Part shown: one piece after another, positions 14,384 through 23,538 of the stretch | Layout of the letters: every line of letters begins with the position of its first letter | Numbering within the stretch: position 1 is the stretch's first letter | Source of the DNA: VXLM01 sp965242665 | Lineage (GTDB): Bacteria > Chloroflexota > Dehalococcoidia > Lucifugimonadales > VXLM01 | Assembly (NCBI GenBank): GCA_965242665.1 | Contig: OZ251484.1 | Coordinates: forward strand, 2,232,001-2,296,000 | Length of the DNA: 64,000 bases | Direction: 5' to 3' | Position numbers and translations under genes: made by a program | Notes under the pieces: model-generated | Seen by the model: only the letters and a program-made list of their open reading frames with translations | The model's database searches: none | Told to the model about the DNA's origin: nothing

Positions 14384-17275
14384 TTGCCAACCACCGAAGC
14401 CGAGCTCAACACCGCGTTGGCGGAAGTGTTGGACGGAATGCGCCGCCGTTGGACTGTCTTCGGAGAGCCGACGAGGGGATTTACCGGCAGCGCCAGACGT
14501 CCTGACGTTCTGGTCGTAGAACAGGGCGTGGCGCCGGTCGTGGTCGAGACCGAGTTTCTTCCCGCCGTCACGGTGGAGCAGGACGCCTTGTCCCGTCTTG
14601 GCGAACGCCTTTCGGGAGACGGCGCGGAGGTGCTGGCGGTCGTCGCGGCGCGTGTTCCGGAGCGCTTTCGACAGGTCTCTCAGGCGAAACTGCGCGCAGA
14701 GATTCGGACTGCGCGCGATCTGGAGTACGCCCTCTTCTCGGGGGAAACAGCGGGTAGCGCACAGCGGTTCCCTCCGTCGGGGTGGCTGACCGGCGGAATG
14801 GGCGCGTTCGCCAATATCATCCACAAGGCCGCAGTTCCCGAGAGCGCAGTGGAGGCGGCGGTCCGCCACTTGGAATCCGGCGTCAGCACCGCAGCCAACA
14901 TCCTTGGCGAGGCGGTAGAGTTTCGCCCCGATACCGGGGCGTATATCTCCGAGGCGTTGAAACAAGAAGACGGCCTCCAGACGCGCCGAATGGCCATGGC
15001 CATCGTGGCGAACGCATTCGTGTTTCAGGAAAACCTCGCGGGATCGTTCGGCATCCGCGGCGCGGCCCGCCTCCGCAACGACGCGAACAACCTGATCCCC
15101 TCGGACGTCGCGGACGAGTGGAAGAAGATCCTCGACATCAACTACTGGCCGATATTCGACATCGCGCGGGAAATCCTCATCTCCATCCCGACATCTTGGG
15201 CGGTCAGGATCTTGGACCGTCTGAGCCGCACCGCCCTCGATCTGATAGCAGAGGGTGTGACGCGCTCCCACGATCTCTCTGGTACGGTCTTCCAACGACT
15301 CGTGGCGGATAGGAAGTTCCTGGCGACATTCTACACTCGTCCGTCCGCAGCGTCGCTCCTGGCCGCCCTTGCTATACCGGAGCGCGAGGACTGGGGCAAC
15401 GCCGAACGGGTCAAGGAATTCGCCATAGCGGACTTTGCCTGCGGCACCGGCACGCTGCTTTCCGCGGCGTACCAGCGCGTTGGCCAGATGCACGAGCAGG
15501 CGGGAGGAGACAGCGAGACGCTGCACCCGCACATGATGGAACATGCCTTGATTGGCATGGACGTCATGCCGTCTGCCGTCCATCTCACTGCGTCCATGAT
15601 CGCTTCCGCCCATCCTGAGAGCACGTTCGAGGGCACGCGCCTCTACACCCTGCCCTACGGACGACAGCCCGCGCAGGACTACGCGCTGGGATCGTTGGAT
15701 CTGTTGTCCGAAGATCACCAGATACAACCCTTGTTCCGCACATCGGCTCCCGTCCGCGTCGAGGGCGGCGGATCGCAGGAAGTGCGGCAAGTTCTCGAAC
15801 TTCCCCCGGAAAGCTGCGACCTCGTAATCATGAATCCGCCCTTCACCCGGCCCACGAATCACGGCGGCGTGCGCGCGAACGTCCCGAACCCGGCCTTTGC
15901 GGCATTCGGAACCTCCAAAGACGATCAAGACGCGATGGCAAAGATCGCAAAAGAGTTGGGAAAGTCCACATGCGCCAATGGCAACGCCGGTATCGCATCC
16001 CACTTCGCCGCACTGGCGGACAGGATGGTGAAGCAAGACGGCACGGTCGCGCTCGTCCTCCCCATGGTTGCGCTTCAGGGTATGAGCTGGCAGAAGATGC
16101 GCGCGATGTTCGCCCAGCGGTATCAGGACGTCATCGTCGTAACGATCGCAGGCGCGAAATCGCACGACAAATCATTCTCCGCCGATACGGGAATTGGGGA
16201 GCTCCTGCTCGTCGCCCGCAAGCGGCAATCGGAAACGCTCCACAACCGCGGACTCTTCGTATCCTTGCGACAGAGACCGCGAAACACAATCGAGGCGTCC
16301 GAGATCGGAGAGGCAGTGCGGAAAGTGATCTCCCAAGGTCCCCGCCGCATCGAAGACGGACCGTACGGCGGCTCCCCTCTCTTCTTTGGCGACGAACAGG
16401 TTGGCGAAGTCTTGGATTGCCCCCTGCCTTCCGGGGGACAGTGGGGTGTAGCAGGGATATTGGATCTTTCCGTTGCCCAAACAGCGTATGCGCTTGCTTG
16501 CGGACGACTCGAATTTTCCGCCGAACTTCCTTCCCTGAGCATCCCGATTTCGCGCCTCGGCGATATTGCCAGCATGGGTTTCCTTGCTCGAGACATCAAC
16601 GAGGGAGCGGGTAGAGGAGCATTCGATATTCATCCTCCCTATCACCCTGTGCCTGATATTCCTTCTCTTTGGAACCACGACGCGAGGCGTGAACGTGCGA
16701 TGATCGTCGAACCGGACGGGGAAGCGTCAATCAGAATCGGCAGGGAAACCCGCGCCAAGGAGATATTGAACACCCGCAGCCACGCCCATCACAATGCAGA
16801 ATTCCGATTCAACTCGCAATCTCTTGCGGTAGCATATACGCAGAGAATTACGTTGGGCGGTCGCGCATGGCCAAATGTCGTATTCGAGAACCCCGCGCAT
16901 GAGATAGCATTCACGCTATGGGGCAACTCGACACTTGGCGGTCTCTGCTATTGGTGGCACTCGACCAAGCAAGACGCCGGACGCGGAGCGATTAGTTTTA
17001 CGTCCGCGAACGACCTTCGAACTTTGGATGTCCGCGTGCTAGGAGAAGCGCAGTTGGACGCTGCGAGGCGGGTCTTCGACGCGCTGAAAGGCAAGCCGAT
17101 GCGTCCGTTCAACGAGGCGGTGGGCGATCCGATTCGGGAGGATCTGGATCGGGGGTTGCTCGTCGATGTGCTCGGATTCGATGCGTCTATCATGGACGCG
17201 CTTGAGACGCTGCGCCGCAAGTTGTGCGCGGAGCCGTCGATACACGGCGGCAAGAAGTCGCGGGAAGGAGTGTAG
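14384..17275 (+). CDS. Large N6-adenine DNA methyltransferase with possible N-terminal nuclease fold
   Basis: 963 residues from the TTG at 14384 (GAGGGTAG upstream). The methyltransferase core has motif I DFACGTGT (D350-T357) and the amino-methylase motif NPPF at 484-487 (gamma order). Residues 40-57 read PDVLVVEQGVAPVVVETE, a PD...ExE arrangement like a PD-(D/E)xK nuclease core with the Lys replaced by Glu. The region after the methylase could hold target recognition. The size and layout resemble single-chain type IIG/type IIL restriction enzymes or PglX-like methylases, but neither is certain. It is the first gene of an operon: a 250-residue unknown starts 3 bp downstream and a PIN nuclease follows. 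No separate restriction subunit is nearby. Confidence 0.8.
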   Translation: MPTTEAELNTALAEVLDGMRRRWTVFGEPTRGFTGSARRPDVLVVEQGVAPVVVETEFLPAVTVEQDALSRLGERLSGDGAEVLAVVAARVPERFRQVSQAKLRAEIRTARDLEYALFSGETAGSAQRFPPSGWLTGGMGAFANIIHKAAVPESAVEAAVRHLESGVSTAANILGEAVEFRPDTGAYISEALKQEDGLQTRRMAMAIVANAFVFQENLAGSFGIRGAARLRNDANNLIPSDVADEWKKILDINYWPIFDIAREILISIPTSWAVRILDRLSRTALDLIAEGVTRSHDLSGTVFQRLVADRKFLATFYTRPSAASLLAALAIPEREDWGNAERVKEFAIADFACGTGTLLSAAYQRVGQMHEQAGGDSETLHPHMMEHALIGMDVMPSAVHLTASMIASAHPESTFEGTRLYTLPYGRQPAQDYALGSLDLLSEDHQIQPLFRTSAPVRVEGGGSQEVRQVLELPPESCDLVIMNPPFTRPTNHGGVRANVPNPAFAAFGTSKDDQDAMAKIAKELGKSTCANGNAGIASHFAALADRMVKQDGTVALVLPMVALQGMSWQKMRAMFAQRYQDVIVVTIAGAKSHDKSFSADTGIGELLLVARKRQSETLHNRGLFVSLRQRPRNTIEASEIGEAVRKVISQGPRRIEDGPYGGSPLFFGDEQVGEVLDCPLPSGGQWGVAGILDLSVAQTAYALACGRLEFSAELPSLSIPISRLGDIASMGFLARDINEGAGRGAFDIHPPYHPVPDIPSLWNHDARRERAMIVEPDGEASIRIGRETRAKEILNTRSHAHHNAEFRFNSQSLAVAYTQRITLGGRAWPNVVFENPAHEIAFTLWGNSTLGGLCYWWHSTKQDAGRGAISFTSANDLRTLDVRVLGEAQLDAARRVFDALKGKPMRPFNEAVGDPIREDLDRGLLVDVLGFDASIMDALETLRRKLCAEPSIHGGKKSREGV

Positions 17276-17277
17276 CC

Positions 17278-18030
17278 ATGCGAGACAAGACCCTAACGCT
17301 GGCCCTAGAAGGCGAAATAACATCCACGCAGTTCGCTCAGGCGATGACCAAGCTCGACAAGCTCGTTCGCGCGATAACGGCCGAGGTGGGCGCCAATGGG
17401 GATGTGAAGTGGGTGATAGACGATCTGCAGAAGAGCAGCGCCGTCGCGACACTGAGAGCCGTTACGGATAGTCCAGAGAAGGCGGATCAGGCAATACAGG
17501 TATACGAACAGGTAGGTCAGGCATTGAGCGAGGGGTTGCCGGTTCCATTTTCCAAGAAGATAGATGACAGCGCCCGCGCTCTCGTTGGAATTCTCGGCGG
17601 CGGCATCACGTCGATCAGGTTCGAGACGGCGAGCCTCGATAGGCTCATCACATCCGCTCCCCCCACCCGCGCCGCCCGTGCGATTTCCGACGCATACGGC
17701 ACGGTGGAAGGCCGAATCCAGACATTGACGAACCGCGCCTCGCTCCGCTTCACTCTGTATGACACACTGCATGACAAGGGCGTTTCCTGCTACCTCGATG
17801 AAGGGCAGGAGGAGCGGATGCGCGGCTTGTGGGGCAAGATGGCAGTCGTCGAGGGTTTGGTGTCACGTTCCCCCGAGTCGGGGAGGCCGCTAACCATTCG
17901 GAATATCACGAGGATCGAGCGAACGACCGAAGAACCAGAAGGCGACTATACCCGCGCCATAGGCATCATCTCGATACCAGAGGGCGCGCCGATGCCAGAA
18001 GAGATAATCAGGAGAATGAGAGATGCCTAG
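17278..18030 (+). CDS. Uncharacterised protein between methyltransferase and PIN genes
   Basis: 250 residues, soluble, alternating helical and beta character. The ATG at 17278 follows GGAAGGAGTGTAGCC, and only two bases separate it from the methyltransferase stop. The N-terminus (LTLALEGEITSTQFAQAMTK) and central GGGITSIRFETAS suggest a compact domain; the C-terminus (IPEGAPMPEEIIRRMRD) ends inside the next gene. I do not recognise a family. Position and tight spacing suggest it is an antitoxin or adaptor for the PIN protein, or a specificity or regulatory partner of the methyltransferase; both are inference. Confidence 0.75.
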   Translation: MRDKTLTLALEGEITSTQFAQAMTKLDKLVRAITAEVGANGDVKWVIDDLQKSSAVATLRAVTDSPEKADQAIQVYEQVGQALSEGLPVPFSKKIDDSARALVGILGGGITSIRFETASLDRLITSAPPTRAARAISDAYGTVEGRIQTLTNRASLRFTLYDTLHDKGVSCYLDEGQEERMRGLWGKMAVVEGLVSRSPESGRPLTIRNITRIERTTEEPEGDYTRAIGIISIPEGAPMPEEIIRRMRDA

Positions 18031-18559
18031 CCGCCGTCGAAGAATATACTGGGACTCCAACTGTTGGCTTTCTCTCATAAACGCAGTTCCAGACAGAGCG
18101 CCAGTTCTTGAATCTCTTCTCTTCGACAGCAAGAACGAACTGGGTGATATAGAACTGGTCACATCGGTCATTTCCAAAGTCGAGGTGGCATTCGCTCAAA
18201 GCGAATACCAAGGAGGCCAGCCTGATCGAACCGTAGAGGACGCGATCGACGCTCTCTGGGCTGATACGGCGGTTACCCTCATAGAGCTCCATGACCAAAT
18301 CACCCTTGAAGCACGGGGGTTGGTACGAAGCGGGTTGCACCAAGCTTGGAGTTTGAAACCCTTGGACGCCATTCATCTGGCGACGGCCAAGTGCTTCGGC
18401 GTCGAAGAGTTCCATACATACGACAAGCGACTTATCAAGGAAGGTCTATCGACGCATCTCGGATTTCCCATCGAGAACCCGGCTGTCACAGGTCTTTCCC
18501 TGCCTCCACAGCTGGGACTTCCCATAGATCCAAACGATGAAGAACTGCAACGGTTTTGA
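18023..18559 (+). CDS. PIN-domain nuclease
   Basis: 178 residues. IYWDSNCWLSLI carries the first catalytic Asp (D11), SKVEV the Glu (E54), LDAIHLATA the third acid (D115) and HTYDKRL the fourth (D134), the full VapC-type PIN set. It overlaps the upstream gene by 8 bp, so translation is coupled. PIN proteins are Mg-dependent RNases, usually toxins in toxin-antitoxin pairs or maturation enzymes. Being third in an operon with a DNA methyltransferase rather than beside a small DNA-binding antitoxin is unusual. Confidence 0.85.
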   Translation: MPSRRRRIYWDSNCWLSLINAVPDRAPVLESLLFDSKNELGDIELVTSVISKVEVAFAQSEYQGGQPDRTVEDAIDALWADTAVTLIELHDQITLEARGLVRSGLHQAWSLKPLDAIHLATAKCFGVEEFHTYDKRLIKEGLSTHLGFPIENPAVTGLSLPPQLGLPIDPNDEELQRF

Positions 18560-18600
18560 GAACGTTGGACCCACATCATAGATTCTGAAAGGAGCTTCCC

Positions 18601-19395
18601 ATGGTAAGCAAAGTCAATTGGCGGGACGTGACGCCGAGGATCGGACACGAGACGGCCATCGTCTGGCCGATTCTTGGGCCGACGAGCGCGGAAGGGACGT
18701 CGTACACGGAGACGCCCCTGCGCGGCTTCAGCGGAGTGACGAGGCACATGATTCAGCCGGGCAAGGCGGGAGATTACCATGTGCATTACGACCGCGAGCA
18801 GGTGTACTACTTCACCGAAGGCAGCGGCAAGATGAACATCGACGAGGTGATCTACCCCGTCAAGAAAGGCGACGCGGTTTGCGTTCCGCCCACGAGCTAC
18901 CATCATATGATAAACGACACGGACGACTGGCTCGTCCATCTCATCATCAACGGCAAGCATGTCCCGGAAGCGCAGCAGATCGAAAACAAGAGGATCATCG
19001 CCGAGTCCAACGCCCACGGCTCCAAACAGCCGATCGCACATCGGCACTGGCTCGACAGTATGCCCCAAGTCTCGCACGGCTCCGCACTGCTGTGGTCGGT
19101 CTTCGCGGGCAAGGGAACTCCGGGCAAATCGTACAACGAGGCGCCCGTCGAAGGCGTTCGGAAGATCACCATCCACCGCCTCCAACCCAGACTCCAGACC
19201 GGAACCCATTCACACGAGGACATGGAGCAGGTGTACGTCTTCACCGAGGGAACGGGGAAGATGATCGTTGGCGATGAGACGGTGAGCGTGGAGGAGGGCG
19301 ACTTCGTCTACGGGCCGCCTCGCGTACCGCACGGGCTCATCAACGACGGGGCCGGCTGGTTGGAGCATCTCATCATCAGCGCGGGAGTCGAGTGA
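18601..19395 (+). CDS. Bicupin protein
   Basis: 264 residues made of two cupin barrels. Each has the G-x-x-x-x-H-x-H-x(3-4)-E-x-x-Y metal motif: YHVHYDREQVYYFTEGSGKM in the first half and GTHSHEDMEQVYVFTEGTGKM (quoted by its core) in the second. The second cupin motif is PPTSYHHMIND and PPRVPHGLIND respectively, so both metal sites look intact. The ATG follows GAAAGGAGCTTCCC. Probably a cytosolic dioxygenase, isomerase or sugar-binding protein; the substrate cannot be told. A similar single cupin is encoded at 46971. Confidence 0.85.
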   Translation: MVSKVNWRDVTPRIGHETAIVWPILGPTSAEGTSYTETPLRGFSGVTRHMIQPGKAGDYHVHYDREQVYYFTEGSGKMNIDEVIYPVKKGDAVCVPPTSYHHMINDTDDWLVHLIINGKHVPEAQQIENKRIIAESNAHGSKQPIAHRHWLDSMPQVSHGSALLWSVFAGKGTPGKSYNEAPVEGVRKITIHRLQPRLQTGTHSHEDMEQVYVFTEGTGKMIVGDETVSVEEGDFVYGPPRVPHGLINDGAGWLEHLIISAGVE

Positions 19396-19477
19396 GCGCG
19401 CGTGAGGAAACTCCAGGTTTGAGGTCGCGCCGCCTGCAGTGCCCGCACGTTTCCTCGTGGACGAGGGCCATGTTCGT

Positions 19478-19494
19478 TATACGATCTTCGTATA
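19478..19494. promoter_or_regulatory. Perfect 7-bp palindrome with 3-nt centre
   Basis: TATACGA-TCT-TCGTATA lies between the convergent bicupin and acetyl-CoA synthetase genes. It may be an operator or a weak bidirectional terminator stem; there is no T-run. Confidence 0.3.
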
Positions 19495-19557
19495 CCCAGT
19501 AACGCATGGAGACCTCATCGTCGGGTTGCGCATGACAGAGATCGGATGCCTATCGTC

Positions 19558-21660
19558 CTAGCCCTCCTCCCCGAAGCGCTGCACCTCTTCCTCCATCTCC
19601 TTGGCGACGTTGGCATGCACGTCTCCGGCGGCGAGTTTCGTCCGCTGGACGATTTCCTTGATCTCGTCGACGACCTCCGGGTTGGCGAGGGTGGTAACGT
19701 CCCCGACGTCCACGAAATTGGATATGGCTGCGGTTACGCGGCGCATGATCTTTCCGGAGCGCGTCTTGGGCAGGTCTGGGGCAATCCAGACGTACTTCGG
19801 CCTTGCGATTGGGCCGATGATGCGCGTGATGGCAGCCTTGACTTGATCGGCCACCTCGTCAGGACTATGTCCGGGGTTGATGGAGACGTACATCTCCGGC
19901 GTCCGCCCTTTCAGTTCGTCGAATGCCGGCACTGCGGCAGCCTCCGTAACCGCCTCGACGGTGAGGGTTGCGGACTCGAGCTCCTTGGTGCCCAGGCGGT
20001 GGCCGGCGACGTTGATGACGTCGTCGAGCCTTCCGACGACGCGGAGATACCCGTCGGCCGCTTGGATGCCGCCGTCGCCGGTCATGTACGGCCAGTCTCG
20101 CCAGTCCTTGCTCTTGCGGTCTTTGTTGAACTTGGCGTAGTACGTGTCGATGAAGCGCTGGTCGTCTCCCCAGACCGTTTGCATTCGTCCCGGCCATGGA
20201 TTTCTGATGCAGACGTTGCCTGCGACGCCGCTGCCCGGCTCGATCTCGGTGCCGTTCTCGTCGTAGACGACGTGCTGGATGCCGAGCGCGCCCGGGCCGC
20301 AGCTGCCGGGTTTCATCGGTTGGAGGGCGGGAAGGGTAACTCCAATGAATCCGCCCGTTTCCGTCTGCCAGTAGGTATCGACGATGGCCGCTTCTTGCTT
20401 TCCGACCACTTCGTAGTACCAGCGCCAGACCTCCGGCTCGATCGGTTCGCCGACGGTGGTCATGTGCTTGAAGTGATAGTCGTACTTTGCTGGCTCGTCC
20501 GGTCCCGCCTTTCGGAGCATTCGGATGGTAGTCGGCGCAGTGTGGAAGATGTTGACGTCGAGGCGCTCGGCTATGCGCCACGCTCTGCCGGCATCGGGAT
20601 AGTTCGGCACTCCCTCGAACAGAACGCTCGTGGCCGCGACGGACAGGGGGCCGTATACGATATAGGAGTGTCCGGTAATCCACCCGATGTCCGCCAGGCA
20701 CCAATAGGTGTCCTCCGGGTGAATGTCTTGGTAATACTTGGAGGTGCCGGCGGCGTATGCAAGGTACCCGCCTGTGCTGTGCTGCGCGCCCTTGGGCTTG
20801 GCGGTGGTGCCGCTGGTGTACATGAGGAAGAGAGGGGCTTCGGACGGCAGGGACACGGGGGCGACGCTCTTCCCTCGGTGTTCGCCGACCAAGTCGTTGG
20901 CAAAGACGTCTCGGCCGTCGACCATTGGCGTTTCGGACGAGTACTTGCCCGGGTAGCGCTGCCAGATCAATACCTTCTCGACTTCCACGCCGGACGCGGC
21001 GGCGACCTGCACGGCCTCATCGGCCTTGACCTTGTGGTCGAGGAGAGCGCCCGCGCGGTGGTAGGCGTCGGCAGTTATGAGAATCGAGCTGCCGGAGTCG
21101 ACGATGCGGTCGCCGCAGGCTGCCCCGCTGAACCCCCCGAATACTTCGGAATGGATCACCCCCAGCCGCGCACATGCCAACATCGTGATCGGCAACTCGA
21201 CGATCATCGGCATGTGAAGCGTAACGCGGTCCCCAGCCTTCAGACCCAGGCTTTGCAGCATGGACGCAGTTTCGTTGACTCGAACGTACAACTCTTGGTA
21301 GGTGAGCACGATGTCCGGCTCGTCTTCCAGCTCGGAAACCCAAATGAAGGCGGCCTTGTTGCGGTAGCGTTTCAGGTGGCGGTCGACGCAGTTGTAGCTA
21401 GCATTCAGTCGGCCTCCAACGAACCAGTTGAAGAACGGAGGATTGGAATCGTCGAGGGTCGTGTGCCAGTACTTATCCCAGGTGAGGAGATTCGCGTACT
21501 CGGTGAAGCACTCGGGGAACTTGTCTGGCGCGAATCGGTCGAATACCGATTGGTCTGCAACGTTCGCCTGTCCGATGAAGCTCGGGCTTGGGTGGATGAG
21601 CTCTTCTTCCTTCCAGTGGGACGCGATCTCTGCCTCTGTGACGTTGCCTTCGGTCATCAT
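19558..21660 (-). CDS. acs: Acetyl-CoA synthetase (AMP-forming) family
   Basis: About 700 residues. All ANL-superfamily signatures are present: the N-terminal ACAS domain (TWDKYWHTTLDDSNPPFFNWF), the P-loop MYTSGTTAKPKGAQHS, DTYWQTETGG, the hinge GRLDDVINVAGHRLGT and the C-terminal SGKIMRR containing the Lys whose acetylation switches the enzyme off. It converts acetate (or a short acyl acid), ATP and CoA to acyl-CoA. The frame is open to an ATG at 21690, but the ATGATG at 21660 has AAGGAG 10 bases upstream and is preferred. The window's other acyl-CoA enzyme is the glutaryl-CoA dehydrogenase-like protein. Confidence 0.92.
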   Translation of the reverse strand: MMTEGNVTEAEIASHWKEEELIHPSPSFIGQANVADQSVFDRFAPDKFPECFTEYANLLTWDKYWHTTLDDSNPPFFNWFVGGRLNASYNCVDRHLKRYRNKAAFIWVSELEDEPDIVLTYQELYVRVNETASMLQSLGLKAGDRVTLHMPMIVELPITMLACARLGVIHSEVFGGFSGAACGDRIVDSGSSILITADAYHRAGALLDHKVKADEAVQVAAASGVEVEKVLIWQRYPGKYSSETPMVDGRDVFANDLVGEHRGKSVAPVSLPSEAPLFLMYTSGTTAKPKGAQHSTGGYLAYAAGTSKYYQDIHPEDTYWCLADIGWITGHSYIVYGPLSVAATSVLFEGVPNYPDAGRAWRIAERLDVNIFHTAPTTIRMLRKAGPDEPAKYDYHFKHMTTVGEPIEPEVWRWYYEVVGKQEAAIVDTYWQTETGGFIGVTLPALQPMKPGSCGPGALGIQHVVYDENGTEIEPGSGVAGNVCIRNPWPGRMQTVWGDDQRFIDTYYAKFNKDRKSKDWRDWPYMTGDGGIQAADGYLRVVGRLDDVINVAGHRLGTKELESATLTVEAVTEAAAVPAFDELKGRTPEMYVSINPGHSPDEVADQVKAAITRIIGPIARPKYVWIAPDLPKTRSGKIMRRVTAAISNFVDVGDVTTLANPEVVDEIKEIVQRTKLAAGDVHANVAKEMEEEVQRFGEEG

Positions 21661-21780
21661 TTCTCCATTGCTCCTTGGGGTAGTCTCCATCTCGGCTTGG
21701 CGCAGGGCCTATCAGAATCGTGAGCTGCGCCTCTCCCGATACTGTATCACAAAATCACGGCAGATTTCGGGAATCCGCCG

Positions 21781-21809
21781 GGCACTGTTGACCTGTGGTT
21801 GTTCGGCAG
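21781..21809 (+). repeat. Copy of the 748-bp element's terminal repeat beside MTase-HNH gene 1
   Basis: Starting GGCACTGTTGACCTGTGGTT, this matches 1664-1692 at 25 of 29 positions and lies 4 bases beyond the stop of the methyltransferase-HNH gene. At the other side of that gene, 23176-23185 (CAACCGTACC) is the reverse complement of GGTACGGTTG, matching the outer ten bases at 8 positions. Together they suggest cassette ends at about 21781 and 23185. Confidence 0.55.
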
Positions 21810-21813
21810 TCCA

Positions 21814-23109
21814 TCACTCCCATCGTGCGCTCTCCTCGTACCACTTGGCGTCAATCCGATCCTCCGCCTTCCGTGCCTGCCGCAGCTCCGCCAACGACAG
21901 CTTGTTCGACTTCTTGAGGTTGCACGGACTGCATAGCAGCGCGTAGTTGGGCATCTCGTCCTTGCCCCCCAACGAGGTCGGTTTCTTGTGATCCCTCACC
22001 AGATGGTCCGCGTAGGGAGGCACCCAGCCGCATCCCTGGCACCGCATCCCGTCTCTCACTAACAGCTGTTTCCTGACCTCGCTCACTGGAATTTTCGGCG
22101 CGTCCTTCTTCTGACTGGTCACAACCAGCTCTGGCGCGACGGGTTCGCCGTCGTCCGTGCGCTCGGGTGCATCCGTCAGAACGCGAACGATGTCGTTCCA
22201 CGCCATGCTTCCGTTGATGACCTCGTTCTGCAACCGATCGAGGATTACCTCCCCCGCTTCTTCTCGGATGTCTATTCCTATCCACTGCCGTCCCAGCTGC
22301 TCTGCGGCCACGCACGTCGTCGCGCAACCTGCGAACGGATCGAGCACCATATCGCCGGGGTTGGAGGACGCTTCGATCATGCGCTTGTACAACGCGAGTG
22401 GCTTCTGCGTGGGGTAGCCGGTGCGTTCTTTGGACACGTTGATGATTGGCTTTATGTCGTCCCACACGTCTCTGACGTACACATCGGCGTAGTATCTGCC
22501 CTCTGCGTCAACCTGTTCGGTAAAGAACGGCTTATCGTAGAATACGCGCTCTTGGATAGGGCTATGCTCGTATGAATCCGATTTCACGTAGAACAAAATG
22601 ATGTCGTGCTTGCGAGGCCAATAGCGTTTGCTTACTCCGCCGGTGCGGTAGCTCCACACGATCTCGTTTCGAAAATTCTTGCGTCCGAAGATGGCGTCCA
22701 TCATGGCCTTCAAGTAGTGAGAGGCGGTCGGGTCGCAGTGAAGATAGATGCTGCCCGTATCCTTGAGAACCCGATCCATCTCCAGCATCCGAACGGCCAT
22801 CCAGCACAAGAACGCGCCCATGTCGTCGCCTGCCGCGGCGTTCGTATAGTGGATCACGTTGTAGAGGCTGGGATGCTTTTTTGACAGAGCGTTCGTCCAC
22901 TCCGTATGTACGTCGTCGTCCCAGTTCCAGACGTCCTTGAACTCGACGTTCTTTCCTGCCTTCGTCGTCCCCTCGAACGCGGGCACCCCCTTGTTGAACG
23001 GCGGGTCGGTTGCGATGAGGTCGACGCTCTTCGAATCCAAGCCGCGGAGGACGGGGAGGTTGTCTTCGAGGAAGAGGGTGCGGTTGAGGGATGCGGTGTT
23101 CGTGGTCAT
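21814..23109 (-). CDS. Beta-class DNA methyltransferase fused to C-terminal HNH domain, copy 1
   Basis: 431 residues. The catalytic motif DPPF (35-38) precedes the AdoMet motif DPFAGCATT (257-265), the permuted order of beta-class N4/N6 methylases; GYPTQKPLALYKR lies between. After residue 340 comes a zinc-type HNH nuclease: CQGC (357-360), HLVRDHKKP (His369, Asp373-His374), an Asn near 388 and CSPCN (393-397). One chain thus holds both a modifying and a cutting domain, as in compact restriction-modification or homing enzymes. No specificity or restriction gene is adjacent. The ATG at 23109 is preceded by AGCAGGAGACATCTGCA. A paralog with the same fusion is at 29478. Confidence 0.9.
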   Translation of the reverse strand: MTTNTASLNRTLFLEDNLPVLRGLDSKSVDLIATDPPFNKGVPAFEGTTKAGKNVEFKDVWNWDDDVHTEWTNALSKKHPSLYNVIHYTNAAAGDDMGAFLCWMAVRMLEMDRVLKDTGSIYLHCDPTASHYLKAMMDAIFGRKNFRNEIVWSYRTGGVSKRYWPRKHDIILFYVKSDSYEHSPIQERVFYDKPFFTEQVDAEGRYYADVYVRDVWDDIKPIINVSKERTGYPTQKPLALYKRMIEASSNPGDMVLDPFAGCATTCVAAEQLGRQWIGIDIREEAGEVILDRLQNEVINGSMAWNDIVRVLTDAPERTDDGEPVAPELVVTSQKKDAPKIPVSEVRKQLLVRDGMRCQGCGWVPPYADHLVRDHKKPTSLGGKDEMPNYALLCSPCNLKKSNKLSLAELRQARKAEDRIDAKWYEESARWE

Positions 23110-23355
23110 TGCAGATGTCTCCTGCTTTGGCTGGGTCGGAGGCGCTGGCTACCCCCGACCAAACCTACTCTATCACAACCGTACCGGCGTAGGAATGCCT
23201 AAGCACACTACCAAGGTGAGGGCGAAAATTCTCCCGCCGCCACTCGAGTCTTGCAAAGGTCTCAGAAAGCCGATAATCTGGCAGCCTGCGTCCGCCGCAC
23301 ATCCATAGCAGAACCTGCGACGTGATAGACCAAACGGAACCTCCGCATTTACTCT

Positions 23356-23384
23356 TTGACAATTGTGCTGTATTGGAGTATCAT
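23356..23384 (+). promoter_or_regulatory. Predicted promoter for the 23539 gene
   Basis: TTGACA at 23356-23361, 17-nt spacer, TATCAT at 23379-23384. The rest of the 429-bp gap 23110-23538 holds the upstream region of the MTase-HNH gene (to about 23185) and otherwise nothing I can identify. Confidence 0.6.
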
Positions 23385-23538
23385 ACCATCGGAAGGATGC
23401 GCCGGGCTGTGCAGGCGATAGGCCCTGCCGGTCGGGCGCCGGAGAGCGCGCCTCGTTCGCTGCGGGACGCGCCGACCGAAAACGCGGGCTGCAGAACACT
23501 TCCACAGCCTGCGAACCATACGCCACAGGAGGCATAGA

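Noticed and set aside
13475..16165. An 896-codon open frame on the minus strand
   Set aside because: It lies antisense to serS and the large methyltransferase, both with clear motifs. High GC keeps the opposite strand open; the translated sequence is Arg/His-rich and featureless.
19546..21723. A 725-codon plus-strand frame
   Set aside because: Antisense shadow of the acetyl-CoA synthetase, which carries every family motif.
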